Below, piece by piece: positions 1 through 7,105 of a DNA stretch of 12,772 nucleotides. Source of the DNA: Pseudomonadota bacterium (lineage in GTDB: Bacteria > Myxococcota_A > Polyangia > Polyangiales > Polyangiaceae). Made by a program: the position numbers and the translations under genes. The DNA is taken from contig JAEWOQ010000131.1 of the NCBI GenBank assembly GCA_023460875.1, positions 1 to 12,772 of the forward strand, given 5' to 3'. The notes under the pieces are model-generated. The model was not told the origin of the DNA, searched no databases, and saw only the letters and a program-made list of their open reading frames with translations. How positions within the stretch are numbered: position 1 is the stretch's first letter; each line of letters starts with the position of its first letter.

Positions 1-56
1 CTCTTACACCAGGCGTCCGCAGCGGAACAATCGTTTTCGGATCGCGAGGGCTGATC

Positions 57-275
57 ATTGTCAATCGAAGTGGCGTTTCCCCAGGGAGACAACTCGTTTG
101 GTAAAGTCGTCTGTGCTGGGGATTGCCGGCCATGCGGCCTGGTCGCAGGGGAGCGGCTCTGAAGGAATGGCGCTTGGGGGGCTGCTGGGGCCGGCGTTGG
201 CCGTCGTCGGCAGAAAAATCGTGCGCTGACCGGGAGCGATAATCGATTGGCAGTCGAAAATGGGGATTCCCCAGG
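57..275. repeat. Imperfect 30-nt direct repeat, possible decayed IS end
   Basis: Copy 1 (57-85) and copy 2 (246-275) both begin attg, share a central tcgaa and end with ttccccagg. With one gap they match at about 24 of 30 positions. The copies are 160 bp apart and in the same orientation. Repeated short sequences of this kind are known from the ends of IS21-family elements, and the core looks similar from memory. No istA or istB reading frame is visible, so a mobile-element origin is inference only. Confidence 0.35.
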
Positions 276-572
276 AGAGAAAGGGGGATTGAGGCCCGCG
301 CCCATGGCCGGTCGCATGGCCGGCGGGTGCATAGGGGATATGCGGCGAAGAGTGGGGAGCGCGGATGGCGACTCCGGATGTCTTGGATGGACGTCAATCG
401 GAACTAGTGGCACGCTGCGCTGCAGATTGCTTGGCAAGCACTTGGGTGAGGAGCTCCATCAAATGAACGACTCGTTCGTGGACATGTCGCCGGGCGCGCC
501 TTCGCGCCGTGTCGGCGGGCGGCAGGGGGGCGACCATCCCCGATACCTTAGGCACGGGCGCCGCCCGTCAAG

Positions 573-666
573 CTCGGGTTTTGGCGAGGCTTTCGCGAGC
601 ACCGGAGCGGAACGTACGTGGGTACTTGAGCACCGGAGCGCAGCGGAAACGAAGCCAAAACCCGAG
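573..666. repeat. 94-bp inverted-repeat element with internal direct repeats
   Basis: Perfect 13-nt arms, ctcgggttttggc (573-585) and gccaaaacccgag (654-666), enclose 68 nt. Inside, the 13-mer gagcaccggagcg occurs twice in the same orientation (597-609 and 628-640). A small palindrome, gtac-gtgg-gtac, lies between them at about 613-625. The nested layout resembles a REP/MITE-like dispersed element or a structured RNA. It lies about 100 bp upstream of the vWA lipoprotein and carries no protein-coding signal. No transposase is nearby. Confidence 0.55.
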
Positions 667-765
667 ATCGGCGGGCGTCCTGGTCCGTTAAGATACCGGC
701 GATGGGGGGGCGACAGGACGCGGGAGGGGCGCGCGCGCGCGACGCTTCGATGGTTGCTCGCTGGG

Positions 766-1971
766 ATGGTTGCCCTCGCTCCGATCGTCGGGTGTCAGGA
801 GGACGAGGCCGGAGGGTCGCTCCCGGCTGAGAGCGAGCCCGCACAGTGTGAGGCTCGGTTCGGGAGCAGCTGCGGCGCGGCCTGCGACGCGGGCACGCCC
901 TGCGCGGCGGGGTTGCATTGCGCGCGAGGCAAGTGCACCGCCGAGTGCGTCGAGGACGCGGAGTGTGCCGTGGGCGCTTGCTCCGACGACGGCCGCTGTT
1001 CGGAGGTGGACGGCATCGGGGTAGACCCTGTCGTGCTCGATCCGGGCCGCCCCAATGACGACGAGGCCCCGCAATGCGTCGAGGGCGAGGTGGAGTTTGT
1101 GGCGGTGGTGCCCCAGGTGTGGATGCTCCTCGATCGCTCCGGGAGCATGACGGACCTCCTCGGGACCGTCTCCCGCTGGCAGGCGCTCGGGAGGGTCCTC
1201 CTGGGTGATCCCGCGGACTCCACGGATCGGGGCGTCGTGGGGGAGTTCGAGAAGCGCGCTGCGTTCGGGGCGACCTTCTACACGTCTGCCCATGTCTCCG
1301 GGTGCACCCTCGACCTGGAGTCGGTGGCCCTCGCCACCGGCAACTACACGGCGATTCGCCAGCGCTACAACAAGCTCGCGCCCAGCGGAGGCACCCCGAC
1401 GGCCGACGCGGTCGCCGCCGTCGTCGCCGTGGCGGCGACGAGCGATCTCACGGGGGGTCCCAAGATCCTCGTGCTGGCGACGGACGGCGAGCCCGGGAGC
1501 TGTAGCCCGCGCGGCGGCACGCCAGCCGCCGAGGTGGAGCAGGAGGTGGAGGTCGCCTTCGGGAAGAGGATCCAGACCTTCGTTGTCAGCATCGCCCGTG
1601 GGACGAACGCCGCGCACATGCAGCGGGTAGCGAACCTCGGCGCGGGCCTCCCCGCAGACGCGGCAGACCCAGCGCCCTATTACACGGCGGACAGCCAGGA
1701 GGAGCTCGCCCTGGCGTTCACCTCGATCATCCAGCAGGTGCCCCGCAGCTGTGTGTTCTCCCTGAACGGGGAGGTGGACGCCGCCGAAGCGGGCGAGGGT
1801 GACGTCACCTTGGCGGGGCGGGAGCTCGTGTACGGTGATCCGGACGGGTGGGTGCTCGCGCGACCGGATCAGGTGGAGATCGTCGGGGCCGCCTGCGAGG
1901 AGATCCGGGCGGGGGAGGAGGATCTGGACATCACGTTCCCCTGCTCCGTCTTCACGCCGATCATCAAGTGA
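766..1971 (+). CDS. von Willebrand factor A domain lipoprotein, Cys-rich N-terminus
   Basis: Predicted exported lipoprotein with a metal-binding vWA domain, likely involved in protein or surface interactions. Substrate and partner are unknown. A hydrophobic stretch ends in the lipobox-like IVGC. It is followed by a Cys-rich segment (about 840-1005) with many spaced cysteines and then the vWA domain. The MIDAS residues are visible: DRSGS at 1132-1146, the Thr of GGTPT at 1399, and the Asp of ATDGEP at 1483. The C-terminal tail keeps paired cysteines (RSCVF, GAACEE, FPCSV), a pattern I associate with myxobacterial vWA proteins. The start is uncertain. ATG 766 leaves a signal peptide of only nine residues, and no in-frame ATG or GTG lies between 490 and 766. 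An ATG at 702 is one base out of frame because of a G7 run at 704-710; with six G it would give MGGDRTREGRARATLRWLLAGMV..., split here only by that run, a normal lipoprotein signal. The domain call is firm, the start is not. Confidence 0.85.
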   Translation: MVALAPIVGCQEDEAGGSLPAESEPAQCEARFGSSCGAACDAGTPCAAGLHCARGKCTAECVEDAECAVGACSDDGRCSEVDGIGVDPVVLDPGRPNDDEAPQCVEGEVEFVAVVPQVWMLLDRSGSMTDLLGTVSRWQALGRVLLGDPADSTDRGVVGEFEKRAAFGATFYTSAHVSGCTLDLESVALATGNYTAIRQRYNKLAPSGGTPTADAVAAVVAVAATSDLTGGPKILVLATDGEPGSCSPRGGTPAAEVEQEVEVAFGKRIQTFVVSIARGTNAAHMQRVANLGAGLPADAADPAPYYTADSQEELALAFTSIIQQVPRSCVFSLNGEVDAAEAGEGDVTLAGRELVYGDPDGWVLARPDQVEIVGAACEEIRAGEEDLDITFPCSVFTPIIK

Positions 1972-2149
1972 GGTCGTAGAGCGCGTCGACGGGCGGCTGC
2001 GGGGCGTTGGGGGAGCAGCGCGGGGCCAGCCGAGCCGGATCCTGCTCGATGGGCGGACCTGGAATCCGGCGGATCGGCTGCCCTTTGGCCAGGCCGTCCG
2101 TGCTTCCGCTGCGCAGATGGGCTCTCAAGGTTTGGTGCGGTGGAGCCGC

Positions 2150-2722
2150 ATGACGAACATGAACAAGCTCCCTGTTGTCGCCCTCGCGCTCTGCGGTGTC
2201 TGCGCCGCTGCGCCCGCACGAGCCCAGGAACCCTTCACGCGCTCCACTGGTCAGGTAGGAGGCCAGGTGATGTACGGCGCGTACGTCGGTCAGGGCGATC
2301 CGAACCCCTACGGACTCGGCCTCGGGGTGAACGGCGGGTACACCCTCGACTTCGATCTCTTTCTGGGCGGGCGCTTCGACTACTTCTTCGGGGGCGATGA
2401 CGACACGGTCTTGGGTGAGGTGTCGTCGAACTTCCTCGACCTGATGTTCGTGGCTGGTTACGACATCGCGGCGGGGGACTCCTTCGTCGTGCGGCCACAG
2501 CTCGGCCTCGGTTGGCTCTGGACCCGCGGCGAGATCTGCTCGGCGAGCGGCTGCCAGGATCTCGACGGCGACGACGAGTTCAACATCGCGCCGGGAGTGC
2601 GGCTGCTGTGGCGGCTGTTCCAGCCCGTCTACCTGACGGCGGAGATCAGCTACAACAACGTGTTCGCCGAGCGGAACGTCGACGGCATCGTCTTCGCGAT
2701 CGGCGCGGGCGGCTTCTTTTGA
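2150..2722 (+). CDS. Small outer-membrane beta-barrel protein
   Basis: A 190-residue exported protein, probably an eight-strand-type outer-membrane barrel of unknown role. It has a clear Sec signal peptide: MTNMNK, a hydrophobic core, then a cleavage site APARA before QEP. The mature part alternates Gly- and aromatic-rich strands (QVMYGAYVG, FDLFLGGRFDYFFGG, VVRPQLGLGWLW, VYLTAEISYNNV). It ends in GGFF, a terminal aromatic typical of barrels inserted by the BAM complex. One Cys pair (EICSASGCQD) sits in an acidic loop. ATG 2150 is chosen because GGAG at 2142-2145 lies four bases upstream; ATG 2159 is the alternative. It lies 178 bp after the vWA gene on the same strand, so co-expression is possible but not shown. 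Confidence 0.8.
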   Translation: MTNMNKLPVVALALCGVCAAAPARAQEPFTRSTGQVGGQVMYGAYVGQGDPNPYGLGLGVNGGYTLDFDLFLGGRFDYFFGGDDDTVLGEVSSNFLDLMFVAGYDIAAGDSFVVRPQLGLGWLWTRGEICSASGCQDLDGDDEFNIAPGVRLLWRLFQPVYLTAEISYNNVFAERNVDGIVFAIGAGGFF

Positions 2723-2744
2723 TGGCTCGCGCGGCGCTCGCGCG

Positions 2745-2773
2745 GCGCGGGTAGAGGACGTCGGTGCCCGCGC
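2745..2773. terminator. GC-rich hairpin between convergent genes, possible terminator
   Basis: The arms gcgcggg (2745-2751) and cccgcgc (2767-2773) can form a seven-pair GC stem with a 15-nt loop. It sits in the 72-bp gap between the ends of the barrel gene and the LysE-type gene. There is no T run on either side, so it is not a classical intrinsic terminator. The call rests on position and stem only. Confidence 0.25.
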
Positions 2774-2794
2774 GCGGTGGGCCTCGATGATCGG

Positions 2795-3418
2795 CTAGCC
2801 GCGCAGGAGGACGACGACGCCCGCGAGGACCATAACGCAGGCGGCGATGGCGTTCAGGGTGGAGCTCGTGCGCTGCCCGAGGAGCGAGCCCGCGCGATGA
2901 GCGGCGTAGGCGTAGGCGAGCTTCACGCCGCCGACGGCGATCAGGGTGACCGCGACGAGGAGGGCGACGTCGACGGCGGACAGGGCGCGCAGATCGACGA
3001 AGGCAGGGAAGAAGCCGAGGTAGAACAGGACGGCTTTCTGATCGGCCAGGGTGATGAGCAGCCCGGTGGTGACGCCTGACAGCAGCGAGGGGCGCGCGGG
3101 GGCGAGCTGTCGAGCAGCCGCCGAGCGGGCCTTCCAGAGGCGGGCGCCCAGCAGGATCAGGTAGGCGGCGCCGACGTACTTGACGAGGAAGAACAAGCCG
3201 CCCAGCGCTTCGACCAGCAGCACGAGCCCGAAGAGGGCGAGGACGACGAAGACGAGGTCGCCGACGACCACCCCCAGGGCGGTCGCCGCACCGTGCAGGA
3301 AGCCGTGGCTCGCGGAGCGCGCGGTGACCGCGAGCACGCTCACGCTGGGGACCGCCGCCAGGACGACCATGGCGAGGAACAGCGCGCCGATGCTGCCGAG
3401 GTCGAGGGCACTCACCAT
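2795..3418 (-). CDS. LysE/RhtB-family amino-acid exporter
   Basis: A 207-residue inner-membrane protein of the LysE translocator superfamily, which exports amino acids or related small molecules. The substrate cannot be told from sequence. Six hydrophobic segments are visible. The family-typical N-terminal part (GALFLAMVVLAAVPSVSVLA, the place of the usual PGP motif region) is followed by the GxxxxxALGVVVGD helix, the YVGAAYLILLGARLWK segment and the LLITLADQKAVLFYLGFFPAFV segment. Length fits the family (about 200-210). The exact PGP motif is replaced by VPSVS. ATG 3418 has a weak ribosome site (tcgg). It lies 37 bp downstream of the thioredoxin gene on the same strand, so the two may form an operon, and converges on the barrel gene. 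Confidence 0.85.
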   Translation of the reverse strand: MVSALDLGSIGALFLAMVVLAAVPSVSVLAVTARSASHGFLHGAATALGVVVGDLVFVVLALFGLVLLVEALGGLFFLVKYVGAAYLILLGARLWKARSAAARQLAPARPSLLSGVTTGLLITLADQKAVLFYLGFFPAFVDLRALSAVDVALLVAVTLIAVGGVKLAYAYAAHRAGSLLGQRTSSTLNAIAACVMVLAGVVVLLRG

Positions 3419-3455
3419 CCGACGAGCGTGGCGCTACCGTGCACAGACGCGGGGA

Positions 3456-3773
3456 TCAAGGCGCGGTGCCGCCCCCGAGCCCGTCGAAGGCTCCGCTCAG
3501 ATCCTCCGGGGAGCTCGGCCGCACGCGACGAGTCACCTCGTGGCCATCCCGGAGGAACACCAGCGTGGGCCACAGCTTGACGCCGAAGGCGCGCCCAAGG
3601 GGCTTGCCTTTGCCGTCCTCGACGCGCAGGTGCCGCACCTCCGGGTGGGCCGCCAGGGCGGCGTCGATCAGCGGTCGGGCTCCCTGGCAGATGCCACACC
3701 AGGTCGCGCCGAACTCCAGCACGGTGGTCCCGGGGAGGGCGGCGATTTCCTCCCGCGTCGGTTCTGACGCCAT
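3456..3773 (-). CDS. Thioredoxin-family protein with CGIC active site
   Basis: A 105-residue single-domain thioredoxin, presumably a cytoplasmic thiol-disulfide oxidoreductase; no signal peptide is seen. The redox motif WCGIC is at residues 25-29, inside the strand VLEFGATWCGIC. The conserved cis-proline is at residue 69 in LWPTLVF. Length agrees with classical thioredoxins. The dipeptide between the cysteines (GI) differs from the common GP, which in the family usually shifts redox potential. ATG 3773 is chosen because it places the fold at its normal N-terminus; ATG 3815 would add a meaningless extension. It lies divergent to the DUF1592 gene (154 bp between starts) and upstream of the LysE-type gene. 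Confidence 0.87.
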   Translation of the reverse strand: MASEPTREEIAALPGTTVLEFGATWCGICQGARPLIDAALAAHPEVRHLRVEDGKGKPLGRAFGVKLWPTLVFLRDGHEVTRRVRPSSPEDLSGAFDGLGGGTAP

Positions 3774-3788
3774 CTTCCATCTTACCAC

Positions 3789-3831
3789 GGACGTCGGCCG
3801 AGCAGCGGGGATCATTTTTTGGCTGGACGTC
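3789..3831. promoter_or_regulatory. Twin GGACGTC boxes in divergent promoter region
   Basis: GGACGTC occurs at 3789-3795 and again at 3825-3831, 36 bp apart, around a local AT-rich stretch (atcatttttt, 3811-3820). Both lie between the divergent thioredoxin and DUF1592 starts, and each contains the palindrome gacgtc. They could be binding sites of a shared regulator, but no matching regulator is in the window. A weak promoter candidate for the DUF1592 gene is TTGGTT (3873-3878) with GGATAC (3897-3902) at 18-bp spacing. Confidence 0.25.
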
Positions 3832-3927
3832 AAGGTGATCGCCCCCTCTGCCCCTTGGATGAGGTGCGGCACTTGGTTCGCTGGGGAGCCACCGTCGGAT
3901 ACCCGCCCTCACCTGGTCCGGATCAAC

Positions 3928-5646
3928 ATGACTCGAGCCTCGAAGTTTACACACTACCTCACGCTAATCCTCGCGTGCGGCTGTACCGGTGTCATCGCTG
4001 GTTCCACCGAGACGACCGGCTCCGAGCCGGAGGTGGCCGCCGACGGGAGCCTCCCTTACGTCGCCCCCGCGCCTGCCTCCGGCGTCCTCCAAGCGCGCAC
4101 GTGGAAGCTGACGCACGAACAGTATCGGCGCTCGATGGAGCAGGTGCTCGGGGTGCCGGTGTCCCTGGTGGACGCCGATGGTCTGCCCCGCCTGCAGCCG
4201 GAGATCGACAGCGGCGTCTTCCGCAACATCGCGCTGTCGAGCTTCGTGTCGACGGCGTTGGCAGAGGACTACGACCGCGTCGCCGAGGAGGTGACGGACG
4301 CCCTCGGCGAGGGCGCGCTCCGGGCGCTGATCCCCTGCGGAGAGATCCAAGCGTCCTGCAGGGACGAGTTCTTGCGCAGCGTGCTCCAGAAGGCGTTCCG
4401 CAGGCCGGCGACCGACGAGGATCTGACGCGCTTCTCAGCGCTCTTCGACCTAGCCCAGGACGCGGCGGAGCTCCTCGGAGATCCGGCGGCGGGCTTTCGC
4501 GCCGTGCTGCGTGGGGTCCTCACGTCGCCGTACTTCCTCTATCGGACGGAGATCGGGGACGACGCCTCCCAGCGCGACTTCGCCCTGACCGACTACGAGG
4601 TGGCGTCCTTCCTCTCCTACAGCCTCTTGGGGGAGCCTCCGGGCGCCAGCCTCCTCGCCGCCGCGGAGCGGGGGGAGCTCACGGACGCGGGCGCGCTGGA
4701 GCAGCTCATCCAGAGCTTGCTCGCCGAGCCTGCGGCGGCGCTGCAGCTGCGAGAGTTCATGTTGGAGTGGCTGGAGGTCCTCCACTTCCTCGATCCGGAG
4801 ATCGTGCGGAAGGACCTCGCGCTGTTCGACGCGGTGCGCACGGAGATGTGGGGAGAGACGCTGGGATTTCTCGATCGACACGCCGGCATGACGGGCGATC
4901 CGACGACCCTGCTCACGACGCCGGTGCCCCTCCCGAGCGGTGCCTTGGGGGACTTCTACATGAGCGGGCCCACGAGCGACGTGGCGGATCAGACGCGGAC
5001 GGGGGTGTTGGCGCTCGGCACGCTGTTGGCCACCAACGCCAAGGAGGGCGCCACATCGCCCACCCTGCGGGGTGTGTTCTTGCGTGAGCGTTTCCTGTGT
5101 CAGGACTTCGTGGAGCTCCCGAACGTGCCCGACATCAATGACACGGCGGAGCGGGAGCAGCCGCGCACGACGCGGGAGCTCTATGAGTTCCATGCCAGCA
5201 TCCCGTCCTGCGCCTCCTGCCACGATCTGATCGACGGCACGGGGATGACCTTCGAGAACCTGGACGAGGTGGGGCGCTTCCGCGGATCGGAGAACGACAT
5301 CCCCGTCGATACGTCGGGCAGGTTGCTGCAGACGGACGTCGACACGGAGCTGCGGGATCACACGCAGCTCGCCGAGGCGCTGGCCCAGAGCGAGTGGGTG
5401 CGCGAGTGCCTCTCGCGGCAGGCCTTCCGCTTCTATTTCGGCGTCGCCACGTCCGGCGAACGCAGCCGCGAAGGGACCCTGGAGCGGGAAGACCGCGGGA
5501 TGCCTCCGATTCAGGCCGGGCGTGCCGCGCTCGGGCGGGGTGGCTCCTTCGCGGAGCTGGTGACGGCCCTCATGACCTCCTCCAGCACCCTGCAGCGGAC
5601 CCGCTTCGAACCTCCCTCTCCCACCGGCGCCACTGGCTCTCTGTGA
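3928..5646 (+). CDS. DUF1592/DUF1588/DUF1585 multidomain exported protein
   Basis: A 572-residue protein of the large exported family in Planctomycetes and Myxococcota; biochemical role unknown. Visible parts in order are DUF1587-like (LTHEQYRRSM from residue 61), DUF1595-like (QKAFRRPATDED around 157), DUF1592-like (LTDYEVASFLSYSLLG from 220), DUF1588-like (RTGVLALGTLLATN from 357) and DUF1585-like (from about 468). DUF1588 contains CASCH at residues 428-432, a CxxCH motif that could bind haem c. It is the only one here, and no separate N-terminal cytochrome domain is present. The N-terminus MTRASKFTHYLTLILACGC looks like a signal peptide with a lipobox-like LAC or CGC. ATG 3928 is chosen for that signal and a GGA five bases upstream; the open frame extends to 3439 but covers the opposing thioredoxin. 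It is followed at once by the DUF1552 gene, its usual partner. Confidence 0.9.
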   Translation: MTRASKFTHYLTLILACGCTGVIAGSTETTGSEPEVAADGSLPYVAPAPASGVLQARTWKLTHEQYRRSMEQVLGVPVSLVDADGLPRLQPEIDSGVFRNIALSSFVSTALAEDYDRVAEEVTDALGEGALRALIPCGEIQASCRDEFLRSVLQKAFRRPATDEDLTRFSALFDLAQDAAELLGDPAAGFRAVLRGVLTSPYFLYRTEIGDDASQRDFALTDYEVASFLSYSLLGEPPGASLLAAAERGELTDAGALEQLIQSLLAEPAAALQLREFMLEWLEVLHFLDPEIVRKDLALFDAVRTEMWGETLGFLDRHAGMTGDPTTLLTTPVPLPSGALGDFYMSGPTSDVADQTRTGVLALGTLLATNAKEGATSPTLRGVFLRERFLCQDFVELPNVPDINDTAEREQPRTTRELYEFHASIPSCASCHDLIDGTGMTFENLDEVGRFRGSENDIPVDTSGRLLQTDVDTELRDHTQLAEALAQSEWVRECLSRQAFRFYFGVATSGERSREGTLEREDRGMPPIQAGRAALGRGGSFAELVTALMTSSSTLQRTRFEPPSPTGATGSL

Positions 5647-5650
5647 GGTG
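5645..5650 (+). promoter_or_regulatory. Ribosome binding site overlapping the DUF1592 stop
   Basis: GAGGTG lies five bases before ATG 5656 and overlaps the tga stop (5644-5646) of the preceding gene. The layout fits translational coupling of the two genes. Confidence 0.7.
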
Positions 5651-5655
5651 CTCCC

Positions 5656-7068
5656 ATGCTCATGCCCAAATACAACCGGATGTCTCGTCGTGCGATCCTC
5701 GGGACCGCGCTCGGTAGCGTGTTCCTCGCGCCCTTCCTGCGGGCGCGCCGTTTGGAGGCCCAGGCGGCCAGCCCCAAGCGGCTCATCCTCGCGTTCACGC
5801 CCGACTCTCACCCGCCGGAGTGGTGGCCGCGGGCGGGCTCGGGGCCCCGTGATTTCACCTTGGACGAGCCCCTGCGCGCCTTCGAGGGGCTCGAAGGGCA
5901 GATGCTGTTCCCCCGGCGCGTCGATCACAGCTGGTCCGTGGACAACCACCACGAGGCGGGGATGGCCCAGCTGTTCACTGGGCAGCGCTTCTTCGACAAC
6001 GCCTCGCGCTATGCCAACGGGCCCTCGGTCGACCAGGTGTTGCTGAGCGAGACGGACATCCGCGGGGGGACCCCCATCGCGAGCATCCACCTGTGCGCCG
6101 CGGCGCGGGGTGGATCGGACAAGCGCAGCGTCATCAGCTACTCCGGCCCTGGGCGGCCCATCGCCCACCAACCGGATCCGGTCCGGGCCTTCAACGACAT
6201 CTTCCGCGACGTGAGCTTTGATGGCTCGGACGTGAGCGACACCCCAGGGGCCGACGCCGCCGCGGAGGCCAGGAAGGCGATCCGGCGCTCGATCCTCCAG
6301 GGCAACCTCGACGAGCTCCGCAAGATCCAGTCGTTCCTCGGTCGCACGGAGCAGGAGAAGCTCGAGGCGCATGTCACCGCTCTGCTCGAGCTGGAGGGGC
6401 GCCTCGCGGGGATCGCTTCAGGGGACGGCGGCGCCGGGGTGGTCGGCGGCACGTGCGAGCGCCCGGACACCAGCGGCGTCAACCGCGACGACCGCAACGC
6501 GGACGCGATCGTGCGCTGGGCGCAGGTCCAGGTGGACCTCCTCGTGAACGCCTTCACCTGTGATCTGACCCGCGTCGCCGGGTTCCTCATGGGGTTCTCG
6601 GGCAGCCACCACAACGGGATGTTTGGGCTGCGCGCCTCCACGAACAACAACAGCTGGCACGACAACGTCGCGCACATCAGCCGCACGAACGACTCGCTCA
6701 CCGTCGGCAGTGAGCGCATGACGTCCCGGGCGGCCTTCATCAAGTTCGACAAGCTGTTCGCGGATCAGATCGCCTACCTCGCCCACAAGCTCGCGGCGGT
6801 CCCAGAGGGCAACGGCACGATGCTCGACAACACCCTCATCTACTGGGGCGTGGAGAGCGGGACCAACCACAACCACAGCCCGCGAGACATGCAGTACCTC
6901 CTGATCGGCGGGAAGAACCTCGGCGTCCAGACCGGGCAGTTCCTGGAGTTCTCCGGCACGCAGAGCGCTCATAAATTGCACACGTCCGTGCTGCACGCCT
7001 TCGGGCACATGGCGCCGGGCTTTGGGATCGAGCCGAGCTGTGGGCCGCTCGCGGGCGTGGTGGGCTGA
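5656..7068 (+). CDS. DUF1552 Tat-exported protein
   Basis: A 470-residue DUF1552 protein, the standard partner of DUF1592 proteins; molecular function unknown. The family shows distant likeness to DUF1501/sulfatase-type alkaline phosphatase folds. The N-terminus carries a twin-arginine signal (SRRAIL at residues 10-15), a hydrophobic core and a likely cleavage after LEAQA, so the protein is probably exported folded, perhaps with a bound metal. Conserved-looking His-rich motifs follow: DSHPPEWWP, VDNHHEAGMAQLFTG, GSHHNGMFG, WHDNVAHIS and ESGTNHNHSPRDMQYLLIGG. Such motifs fit a metal site, which is inference. ATG 5656 is supported by GAGGTG five bases upstream; it starts ten bases after the DUF1592 stop. 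The gene ends 37 bp from the end of the convergent xylanase gene. Confidence 0.92.
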   Translation: MLMPKYNRMSRRAILGTALGSVFLAPFLRARRLEAQAASPKRLILAFTPDSHPPEWWPRAGSGPRDFTLDEPLRAFEGLEGQMLFPRRVDHSWSVDNHHEAGMAQLFTGQRFFDNASRYANGPSVDQVLLSETDIRGGTPIASIHLCAAARGGSDKRSVISYSGPGRPIAHQPDPVRAFNDIFRDVSFDGSDVSDTPGADAAAEARKAIRRSILQGNLDELRKIQSFLGRTEQEKLEAHVTALLELEGRLAGIASGDGGAGVVGGTCERPDTSGVNRDDRNADAIVRWAQVQVDLLVNAFTCDLTRVAGFLMGFSGSHHNGMFGLRASTNNNSWHDNVAHISRTNDSLTVGSERMTSRAAFIKFDKLFADQIAYLAHKLAAVPEGNGTMLDNTLIYWGVESGTNHNHSPRDMQYLLIGGKNLGVQTGQFLEFSGTQSAHKLHTSVLHAFGHMAPGFGIEPSCGPLAGVVG

Positions 7069-7105
7069 GCGCGGCGGCTGAGGAGGCCGAGACTAGCTGC
7101 TCGCC

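Larger units (their letters stand above)
1..765. other. Intergenic region without a convincing gene
   Basis: An open frame runs through 247-765 in phase with the vWA gene, but its translation is Gly/Arg-rich, has no recognisable domain, and crosses an inverted-repeat element at 573-666. I read it as open by GC bias rather than coding. The region holds an imperfect direct repeat (57-85 and 246-275), the inverted-repeat element, and a run of seven G at 704-710. No RNA gene is recognised. Confidence 0.5.

Noticed and set aside
247..765. N-terminal extension of the vWA frame from TTG 247 or ATG 463
   Set aside because: It would bury the lipoprotein signal inside the protein and run through the inverted-repeat element; no recognisable protein features.
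688..1617. Minus-strand open frame of 309 codons opposite the vWA gene
   Set aside because: No domain and Arg/His-rich; the opposite strand carries a full MIDAS motif set.
4450..6372. Long minus-strand open frame of 640 codons across the DUF1592 and DUF1552 genes
   Set aside because: Opposite strand of two well-supported genes; the translation is Arg/Leu/Gly-rich with no domain, a normal effect of high G/C at third positions.
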